From contig CAKTXB010000110.1 of NCBI GenBank assembly GCA_934630555.1, forward strand, positions 1 through 6,668: a stretch of 6,668 bases of DNA. The letters are read 5' to 3'. The DNA is from an uncultured Oscillospiraceae bacterium (GTDB lineage: Bacteria > Bacillota > Clostridia > Oscillospirales > Oscillospiraceae). Shown here piece by piece: positions 1 to 4,518 of the stretch (within the stretch, counting starts at the first letter, position 1; every line of letters begins with the position of its first letter). A model generated the notes under the pieces. It saw only the letters and a list, made by a program, of their open reading frames with translations. It was not told the origin of the DNA and ran no database searches. Position numbers and translations under genes: made by a program.

Positions 1-61
1 GAAACGCGCTCCAGCGCCTCTTTTCTCCCCATTCTTTTCTGGCAAGGCAGAAAAGAATGGG
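1..61. repeat. Element A, copy 1: long hairpin with GGCAAGGC loop
   Basis: Positions 28-40 pair perfectly with 49-61 (13 bp) around the 8-nt loop GGCAAGGC (41-48). A short hairpin, GCGCT/AGCGC at 6-10 and 13-17, lies upstream. The same arrangement recurs at 3600-3660: a GAAACGCG start, a pyrimidine-rich run, then a stem with the identical loop but a different outer stem. Both copies continue into GCCGCCGGAGGCAC. The window starts at or inside this element, so its left end is unknown. It has no T-tract directly after the stem, so it does not look like an ordinary terminator in this orientation. Its function is not known to me; it could be a REP-like repeat or part of a structured RNA. Confidence 0.75.
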
Positions 62-260
62 CCGCCGGAGGCACAGGTGCAGTGTTGCAGACACTGAGGA
101 AAGAACGGTGGGCGGGCGCTAGCCTGCCGATTCCGGCAAATCCGCCGGAGGCACGGTTGCGGTGGTCCGACCACCGGGGAAAAAGCGGTGCCCCCGCACC
201 GCAGGTGCGGCCACCGAGGCAAAAACGGTGGGCAAGCGCCCACCTGCCGACTATGGCAGA
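62..260. repeat. Element A, tandem right-half units with 17-nt hairpins
   Basis: Two tandem units begin at 62 and 142. Each opens with an 18-nt conserved block (CCGCCGGAGGCACNGNTG), followed immediately by a 17-nt hairpin with a 7-bp stem and 3-nt loop (80-96 and 160-176), then (A/G)GGAA. Unit 2 contains a further 17-nt hairpin at 194-210 (CCGCACC, loop GCA, GGTGCGG). Both units end in CCTGCCGA plus 4 nt plus GGCA, a small hairpin at 127-140 in unit 1 and 245-258 in unit 2. Unit 2 also has a 7-bp hairpin at 227-244 with loop AAGC. The only open frame across this stretch just reads through the repeats. The element most resembles a transcribed structured repeat; no known RNA family is recognised. 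Confidence 0.7.
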
Positions 261-273
261 GATATAAAAAACC

Positions 274-290
274 GCCGCAGGCCCTGCGGC
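274..290 (+). promoter_or_regulatory. Hairpin abutting the mutS ribosome binding site
   Basis: GCCGCAG (274-280) and CTGCGGC (284-290) form a perfect 7-bp stem with loop GCC. It ends one base before the Shine-Dalgarno sequence AGAAGGA (291-297). A hairpin in this place could influence ribosome access to mutS mRNA, or protect the 5' end. A short AT-rich patch, GATATAAAAAA (261-271), just upstream is the only -10-like sequence in an otherwise GC-rich region, but no convincing -35 accompanies it. The pairing is seen directly; the regulatory role is inference. Confidence 0.45.
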
Positions 291-297
291 AGAAGGA
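291..297 (+). promoter_or_regulatory. Ribosome binding site of mutS
   Basis: AGAAGGA lies 9 nt before the ATG at 307, a usable spacing. It touches the ATG at 298 and is only 3 nt from the ATG at 301, which makes those two starts less likely. It therefore decides the start choice for mutS. Confidence 0.6.
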
Positions 298-306
298 ATG
301 ATGGCA

Positions 307-2919
307 ATGGCTGAAATGACGCCGATGATGCGGCAATACCGGCAGATCAAGGAAGAAAACCCGGACTGCATTTTGTTTTTCCGGCTGGGCGACTTTTATG
401 AGATGTTTGACGAAGATGCGCGCAAGGCGTCGAAGGAGCTGGATCTGACGCTGACGACGCGCGACCGGAGCAAGGACAAGGCCGACGAGGCGCGCACGCC
501 GATGTGCGGGGTGCCGTATCACTCTTCGGAGGCGTATATCGCGCGGCTGATCGCGCGGGGATATAAGGTGGCCATCTGCGAGCAGATGGAGGACCCGGCG
601 CTGGCGAAGGGGCTGGTGAAGCGCGAGGTCACGCGGGTGGTGACGCCCGGGGCGGTGACGGAGAGCGCGATGCTGGACGAGTCGAAAAACAACTATTATG
701 CGTGCGTATTCGGCGAGGCGGACGCGTTTGGCGTGTGCTTCTGCGATATTTCGACCGGCGCGTTTTATGCCACGGGCTTTTCCGGGCCGGGGGCGGACGA
801 GGCGGTGTGCAATGAGCTGGGCGCGTTTTCGCCGGCGGAGATCTTGCTGGGCGGCACGGCGCTGGCGTCGAAAACCATAGAAACGGCGGTGCGGGAGCGG
901 CTGAAGTGCTGCGTGAACCGCGGCGAGGCGGCGCAGTTCGATCTGGACATGGCGCGCGCGGCGGTGCGGGTGCAGTTCTCGCAGGAGCCGGAGGCGCTGG
1001 GGCTTGCGGACTATCCGCAGACGGTGCGCGCGGCGGGCGCGCTGCTCATACAGCTGCGCGCGGCGCAGAAGAGCGAGCTGCCGCACGTGCGCGCGCTGGA
1101 ATTTTATGCGGCGGGCAAATTTATGGGCCTGGATCTGGCGGCGCGGCGGAATTTGGAGCTGACGCAGACGCTGCGCGGACAGGAAAAGCGCGGGAGTCTG
1201 CTGTGGGTCATGGACCGGACGAAAACGGCCATGGGCGGGCGGCTGCTGCGCAGCTGGATGGAGCGGCCGCTTTTGAGCCCGGCACAGATCGAAAAGCGGC
1301 TCGGCGCGGTGGAGGAGCTGGTCAAAAATACATATGCCCGGGAGGAGCTGGGCGTTTTGCTGCGCGATGTGTCGGACTTTGAGCGCGTGGTATCGCGCGC
1401 GGTGACGGGCACGGCGAACTGCCGCGATCTGGTGGCGCTGGCGCAGGGCGCGGCGGTGCTGCCGGACATTCGGGGGCATTTGGGCGCGATGCAGGCGGGG
1501 CTTTTGCAGGTGCTGCTTGGCGAAGTGGACGATCTTTCCGATCTGCGGGCGCTCATTGGCGCGGCCATTGTGGACGAGCCGCCGTTTTCGCTGCGCGAGG
1601 GCGGGATGATCCGGCCGGGGTACAGCGAGGAGATCGACCGGCTGCGGAGCATTCAGTCGGGCGGCAAGGAGGCGCTGGCGGCCATTGAGGCGCGCGAAAA
1701 GGAGCAGACGGGCATCCGCAATCTGCGCGTGGGGTATAACCGCGTGTTTGGCTATTATATCGAGGTGGCCAAGGGACAGGTGGAGCTGGTGCCGGACCGG
1801 TATGTGCGCAAGCAGACGCTTTCGACCGGCGAGCGGTATATCACGCAGGAGCTCAAGGAGCTGGAAACGAGCATTTTGACGGCGAAGGACCGCATCACGG
1901 CGCTGGAATATGACCTGTTCTGCCAGGTGCGGCAGAAGCTGGCGGACGCGGCGGAGCGCGTGCAGCGCACGGCGCGGGCCGTGGCGGCGATGGATGTGCT
2001 GCGGAGCTTTGCGGAGGTGGCGGTGCGCAACCAGTACTGCCGGCCGCAGGTGGATGTTTCGGGCGAGCTTGAGATCGTGGACGGCCGCCATCCGGTGGTG
2101 GAGCAGGTGCTGAAGGACAGCCTGTTCGTGCCGAACGACACGCGGCTCGGGCCGCGCGGGGCGCGGTGCGCCATTATCACCGGGCCGAACATGGCGGGCA
2201 AATCGACGTATATGCGGCAGGTGGCGCTCATTGCCATTCTGGCGCAGATGGGGTCGTTCGTGCCGGCGCGGTCGGCGCGCATCGGCATTGTGGACCGGGT
2301 GTTCACGCGCATCGGCGCGTCGGACGATCTGGCCTCGGGGCAGTCGACGTTTATGGTGGAGATGGCGGAGGTGGCGGACATTTTGAAAAACGCCACGCCG
2401 AATTCACTGCTGATCTTAGACGAGATCGGACGCGGCACGTCGACGTATGACGGCATGGCCATTGCGCGGGCCGTTTTGGAATATGCCGCGAAGAAGCTGG
2501 GGGCAAAGACGCTGTTTGCCACGCACTATCACGAGCTGTCGTGCATCGAGCAGGAGCTGGACGGCGTGAAGAACTTTAACATTGCGGTGAAAAAGCGCGG
2601 GGGGGATATGATCTTCCTGCGCAAGATCGTGCCGGGCGCGGCGGACGACAGCTACGGCGTGGAGGTCGCGAAGCTGGCGGGGCTGCCGGACAGGGTGGTT
2701 TCGCGGGCGCGCGAGATCCTGCGCGAGCTGGAGGCCGGACAGGGCGCGGCCGCGCCCCGGCAGCGCGCGCAGGCGGCGGAGGACGCACAGGCACAGATGA
2801 CCATGGGCGACATGGGCGCGGCGCGGCTGCGGGAGGAGCTGGAGAAGATCAGCGTGGAAACGCTGACGCCGATCGAGGCGATGAATGTACTTTATAAATT
2901 AAAGCAGATGGTGGAGTGA
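307..2919 (+). CDS. mutS: DNA mismatch repair protein MutS
   Basis: MutS recognises base mispairs and small loops as a dimer and, in its ATP-bound state, recruits MutL to start repair. The 870-residue product, close to the family's usual 850-880, has every hallmark. The mispair-reading Phe-X-Glu is F30-Y31-E32 in GDFYEMF. Connector and lever/clamp regions follow. The ATPase has Walker A GPNMAGKST at 626-634, the signature segment GASDDLASGQSTFMVEM at 670-686, Walker B with D705-E706 in LDEIGRGTSTYDG, and the ATHYHEL switch near 738-744. A short variable tail is followed by the C-terminal dimerisation helices (LTPIEAMNVLYKLK). The tail's QMTM (about 830-833) may be a weak sliding-clamp contact. 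ATG at 307 is chosen because the protein then begins MAEMTPMMRQY, like its relatives, and sits 9 nt after AGAAGGA; ATGs at 298 and 301 are alternatives. A run of seven G lies at 2599-2605. The gene is intact and is followed by a hairpin chain and terminator. Confidence 0.97.
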   Translation: MAEMTPMMRQYRQIKEENPDCILFFRLGDFYEMFDEDARKASKELDLTLTTRDRSKDKADEARTPMCGVPYHSSEAYIARLIARGYKVAICEQMEDPALAKGLVKREVTRVVTPGAVTESAMLDESKNNYYACVFGEADAFGVCFCDISTGAFYATGFSGPGADEAVCNELGAFSPAEILLGGTALASKTIETAVRERLKCCVNRGEAAQFDLDMARAAVRVQFSQEPEALGLADYPQTVRAAGALLIQLRAAQKSELPHVRALEFYAAGKFMGLDLAARRNLELTQTLRGQEKRGSLLWVMDRTKTAMGGRLLRSWMERPLLSPAQIEKRLGAVEELVKNTYAREELGVLLRDVSDFERVVSRAVTGTANCRDLVALAQGAAVLPDIRGHLGAMQAGLLQVLLGEVDDLSDLRALIGAAIVDEPPFSLREGGMIRPGYSEEIDRLRSIQSGGKEALAAIEAREKEQTGIRNLRVGYNRVFGYYIEVAKGQVELVPDRYVRKQTLSTGERYITQELKELETSILTAKDRITALEYDLFCQVRQKLADAAERVQRTARAVAAMDVLRSFAEVAVRNQYCRPQVDVSGELEIVDGRHPVVEQVLKDSLFVPNDTRLGPRGARCAIITGPNMAGKSTYMRQVALIAILAQMGSFVPARSARIGIVDRVFTRIGASDDLASGQSTFMVEMAEVADILKNATPNSLLILDEIGRGTSTYDGMAIARAVLEYAAKKLGAKTLFATHYHELSCIEQELDGVKNFNIAVKKRGGDMIFLRKIVPGAADDSYGVEVAKLAGLPDRVVSRAREILRELEAGQGAAAPRQRAQAAEDAQAQMTMGDMGAARLREELEKISVETLTPIEAMNVLYKLKQMVE

Positions 2920-2923
2920 GGTT

Positions 2924-2983
2924 GCGGGGCTTCGCCCCACGGCCCTTTCGTTTGCGGGGCTTCGCCCCGCGGCCCCTTGTTTT
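2924..2983. repeat. Element B, copy 1a: 30-bp tandem GGGGC-TTC-GCCCC hairpins
   Basis: Two units of 30 bp (2924-2953 and 2954-2983) start five bases after the mutS stop. Each contains GGGGCTTCGCCCC, a GC-rich stem with a TTC loop. In unit 2 the stem is a perfect 7 bp (2954-2970); in unit 1 the outermost pair is broken. Each stem is followed by a CGGCCC/CGGCCCC block and a short T-rich run. The first could act as a weak transcription end or as an mRNA 3'-end stabiliser for mutS, but no long T-tract is present. Similar hairpins recur at 3035-3049, 6570-6584 and 6631-6645. Confidence 0.75.
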
Positions 2984-3092
2984 GCAAAACCTGTAGGTTT
3001 TACGATTTACTTGCAGTGCCTGCAATGGGGTTTACGGGGCTTCGCCCCGGTACCCTGTGGTTTTGGGGTTTGCAAAACCTTTGGTTTTTGCA
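2984..3092. repeat. Element B, copy 1b: chain of short hairpins
   Basis: Four inverted repeats follow closely. AAAACCT/AGGTTTT (2986-2992 and 2995-3001) is a perfect 7 bp. TTGCA/TGCAA (3011-3015 and 3021-3025) surrounds loop GTGCC. CGGGGC/GCCCCG (3035-3049) surrounds loop TTC and is followed by GGTACCC and a G/T-rich run. TGCAAAACC pairs with GGTTTTTGCA (3071-3092) with one bulged T. The order of hairpin, GGCCCCTTG-type linker, second GGGGC hairpin and GGTACCC plus G/T-rich tail reappears after mutL at 6570-6668, so this is a composite repeat. Open frames across it are not believable genes. Confidence 0.65.
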
Positions 3093-3098
3093 TTTTAT

Positions 3099-3133
3099 TC
3101 TGGCAGTGCCTGCCAGAGGGGCGGCTCGGCCCC
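3099..3133. repeat. Paired hairpins, one with GTGCC loop
   Basis: TCTGGCA (3099-3105) and TGCCAGA (3111-3117) form a perfect 7-bp stem around GTGCC, the same loop as the hairpin at 3011-3025 but with different outer stem bases. Directly after it, GGGGC (3118-3122) and GCCCC (3129-3133) pair around GGCTCG. These continue the hairpin chain that leads to the terminator. No function is assigned. Confidence 0.6.
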
Positions 3134-3134
3134 C

Positions 3135-3159
3135 CTTTCTTTCCCGCGGGGAAAGAAAG
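3135..3159. repeat. 11-bp perfect hairpin CTTTCTTTCCC/GGGAAAGAAAG
   Basis: Positions 3135-3145 pair perfectly with 3149-3159 around GCG. It is followed by CGCCGCCGGCGG, which resembles the GCCGCCGGAGG that follows the element A stems. It may therefore be a relative of those hairpins with a different stem and loop. AAAGAAAGGCGG follows shortly after, a partial second copy of the right arm. It is not itself followed by a T-run on the + strand. Confidence 0.6.
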
Positions 3160-3185
3160 CGCCGCCGGCGGTGTAAAGAAAGGCG

Positions 3186-3217
3186 GTCAAGGGGGCCTTC
3201 CGATGGGCCCCCTTGAC
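3186..3217. repeat. 12-bp perfect hairpin GTCAAGGGGGCC/GGCCCCCTTGAC
   Basis: Positions 3186-3197 pair perfectly with 3206-3217 around the 8-nt loop TTCCGATG. This is among the strongest stems in the window and lies 18 bp before the intrinsic terminator. The following bases are GATCCCCCGACGG, so there is no T-tract and it is unlikely to end transcription alone. It may protect the mRNA 3' end or belong to the repeat system here. Confidence 0.65.
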
Positions 3218-3235
3218 GATCCCCCGACGGCCAAT

Positions 3236-3262
3236 AAAGGGGGCGTGCGCGCCCCCTTTTTT
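3236..3262 (+). terminator. Rho-independent terminator downstream of mutS
   Basis: AAAGGGGGCG (3236-3245) pairs perfectly with CGCCCCCTTT (3250-3259) around the tetraloop TGCG, and the T-run continues to 3262 (six T in all). A GC-rich stem running into a T-tract is the classic intrinsic terminator, and it reads on the + strand. It lies about 320 bp past the mutS stop with no gene between, so it probably ends the mutS transcript and insulates the CPBP-mutL unit. Confidence 0.85.
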
Positions 3263-3599
3263 GGATTAATTCCCCGGGGGAGCGTGGGGGCAGTGCCGTG
3301 CGATTGCGCCGGAGGCGCGAGCTGTATATGTTTCGTGGTTGCTGCGGGGCAAGGCGCTTCGCTGTTGCCCGTATTTGCTTGGGAGTTGGTTCTTAGGGCC
3401 GGCAGTTCCGGCGAAAACGTAACGGGGTTCTTGGATTTTGAGCTGTGGGGATTGTTGGCACTGCATCTGTGGCAACGAGTTACAAGTTTGGCGAGTCGCT
3501 CTGGCGAGCAGGGCAGACGTAGTTCCTTGCAGGAGAGGACGTTCGTTTGCAACTAGTTACAAATTTGGGGGCTTCAGTAGTGGCAGTGCGGTAGAAGTC
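3263..3599. other. Intergenic stretch without a gene; degenerate repeats
   Basis: I see no believable gene in this stretch. Frames crossing it lack a convincing ribosome binding site and read through repeat pieces. It holds small inverted repeats: GCGCC/GGCGC around GGA (3306-3318), sharing GCCGGAGGC with element A; GGGCAA/TTGCCC with an inner GCG/CGC (3347-3370); and GCCGG/CCGGC (3398-3412). A 19-bp direct repeat with 17 matches, GCAAC(G/T)AGTTACAA(G/A)TTTG, occurs at 3472-3490 and 3549-3567. TTGCGC (3304-3309) and TATGTT (3327-3332), 17 bp apart, are a weak promoter possibility only. The region looks like decayed repeat DNA. Confidence 0.6.
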
Positions 3600-3718
3600 G
3601 AAACGCGTCCTGCGCCTCTTTTTTGCTGACTTTTTTCTGGCAAGGCAGAAAAAAGTCAGCCGCCGGAGGCACGGTTGCGGTGTGGCACACACCGAGGAAC
3701 TTTCGGTGACAACCGAAA
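3600..3718. repeat. Element A, copy 2, upstream of the CPBP-mutL unit
   Basis: The copy begins GAAACGCG, as at position 1. Positions 3625-3638 pair perfectly with 3647-3660 (14 bp) around GGCAAGGC, the same loop as at 41-48. The inner stem TTTTCT/AGAAAA is shared while the outer stem differs on both sides in a compensating way. It is followed by the 18-nt block CCGCCGGAGGCACGGTTG (3660-3677) and a 17-nt hairpin, CGGTGTG, loop GCA, CACACCG (3678-3694). A last hairpin, TTTCGGT/ACCGAAA around GACA (3701-3718), replaces the copy-1 ending. The order and spacing match copy 1. Confidence 0.8.
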
Positions 3719-3749
3719 AACAGTACGAAACGAAAAAACATTTTGTGAA

Positions 3750-3768
3750 AGTGTTTTCAAAAAACACT
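3750..3768. promoter_or_regulatory. 8-bp inverted repeat in the CPBP gene leader
   Basis: AGTGTTTT (3750-3757) and AAAACACT (3761-3768) form a perfect inverted repeat around CAA, ending 8 bases before the Shine-Dalgarno site. It lies in an AT-rich pocket (about 3715-3770) that is the best place for a promoter, although I cannot point to clear -35 and -10 boxes. It could be an operator, an mRNA hairpin, or chance in A/T-rich sequence. Confidence 0.35.
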
Positions 3769-3775
3769 GGATCGT

Positions 3776-3783
3776 AAAGGTGG
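3776..3783 (+). promoter_or_regulatory. Ribosome binding site of the CPBP protease gene
   Basis: AAAGGTGG differs by one base from the ideal AAAGGAGG and is 7 nt before the ATG at 3791. It supports that ATG as the start. Confidence 0.7.
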
Positions 3784-3790
3784 TGTTTGG

Positions 3791-4489
3791 ATGGCGCGGA
3801 GCAGCAGCGCGGCTCTGCCCGGCATGAGCCGGGCGGCGCGGATCGCCGGGTGGTGCTGGCTGCCGGTGTATCTGGTGGGGCTGAGTTTCTTTTTGAACTG
3901 GGCTGACCGGGCGCTGGGGCTGGGCATGGACACGGTGACGATGAACATTGTGTATTTTTGCGTGAATCTGGCGGCGGTGCTTGTCATATTCCGGAATTTT
4001 CTGCGGCAGGCGTTTTTTGGCCGCAGCTTTTGGGATTTTTTACAGGCGCTGGTGCTGGGGGCGGCCATCCACTACGGCGGCACGTATCTGGTGGGCTGGG
4101 CGGCGACACGGCTCGGCGTTTCGCTGACGCTGTATAACAACGACACCGTGGCGGGGCTGCTTGGCAGCGGCGGCACGGCGATGCTGGTGATGACGGTGCT
4201 GGCGGCGCCCATCATAGAGGAAACGCTGGTGCGCGGGCTGGTGTTCGGGTCGATCCGGGCGGGGTCGCGCGCGGTGGCGTATATTGCGGCCACGGCGGTG
4301 TTCGTGTTTATGCACACGTGGCAGTATTTTCTGGCGTATGACCCGGTCTCGGTGGCGTACAGCGCGCTGCCGTATATTCCGGCGGCGGTGGCGCTTTGCT
4401 TTACGTATGAAAAATCCGGCTCGATCTGGGCGGCGATCTCGCTGCACGCGATCATCAACGCCGTTTCGGTCGGGCTGTTGCAGAAGTGA
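3791..4489 (+). CDS. CPBP (ABI/CaaX) family intramembrane metalloprotease-like protein
   Basis: A 232-residue integral membrane protein of the CPBP family (Rce1-like glutamyl intramembrane proteases). All three family motifs are present: EExxxR as E143-E144-T-L-V-R148, FxxxH as F171-V-F-M-H175, and HxxxN as H219-A-I-I-N223. The conserved glutamate, histidines and asparagine are the presumed active site. Hydrophobic segments at roughly 17-38, 48-68, 85-106, 125-142, 160-176, 188-205 and 210-229 suggest six to seven membrane passes. A short basic N-terminus (R3, R14, R17) favours a cytoplasmic start. Members process prenylated proteins or peptides or handle bacteriocin immunity, but most bacterial ones, this one included, have no known substrate. 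The start is backed by AAAGGTGG. It ends 29 bp before mutL, so the two are probably co-transcribed. Nothing ties its activity to mismatch repair apart from position. Confidence 0.9.
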   Translation: MARSSSAALPGMSRAARIAGWCWLPVYLVGLSFFLNWADRALGLGMDTVTMNIVYFCVNLAAVLVIFRNFLRQAFFGRSFWDFLQALVLGAAIHYGGTYLVGWAATRLGVSLTLYNNDTVAGLLGSGGTAMLVMTVLAAPIIEETLVRGLVFGSIRAGSRAVAYIAATAVFVFMHTWQYFLAYDPVSVAYSALPYIPAAVALCFTYEKSGSIWAAISLHAIINAVSVGLLQK

Positions 4490-4507
4490 TCTGGAAACTT
4501 TACGGTT

Positions 4508-4512
4508 GAGGT
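4508..4512 (+). promoter_or_regulatory. Ribosome binding site of mutL
   Basis: GAGGT lies 6 nt before the ATG at 4519, inside the 29-bp gap after the CPBP stop. mutL can therefore start translation independently on a shared mRNA. Confidence 0.65.
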
Positions 4513-4518
4513 AAGACT

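Noticed and set aside
28..61. Element A hairpin as a terminator of an upstream gene
   Set aside because: The stem is followed by CCGCCGGAGG, not a T-run. On the opposite strand the base of the stem is followed by G and A-rich sequence, also without a T-run.
82..267. 61-codon + frame before mutS with GGAGG about 10 nt ahead of a GTG
   Set aside because: It runs through the tandem hairpin repeats; the GGAGG-to-GTG layout is part of the repeat itself (CCGGAGGCAC block) and recurs at each copy.
1..297. Possible CRISPR array, from the tandem units
   Set aside because: Only two units, with structured rather than unique spacers, and units that differ in length; no cas genes.
1104..2522. Reverse-strand frames of 182 and 255 codons opposite mutS
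   Set aside because: They overlap well-supported mutS and have biased, domain-free products; they are composition shadows.
2977..3556. + strand frames of 79 and 181 codons after mutS
   Set aside because: They cross the hairpin chain and the intrinsic terminator, with no recognisable protein features or ribosome binding site.
3480..3767. 95-codon reverse-strand frame covering the second element A
   Set aside because: It is assembled from the two arms of the 14-bp hairpin and the repeat blocks, is Lys/Arg/Ser/Cys-rich without a domain, and has no good ribosome site.
2920..3790. Insertion sequence remnant
   Set aside because: No transposase fragment, no matched terminal inverted repeats bounding the interval, and no target duplication I can define; only small hairpin repeats.
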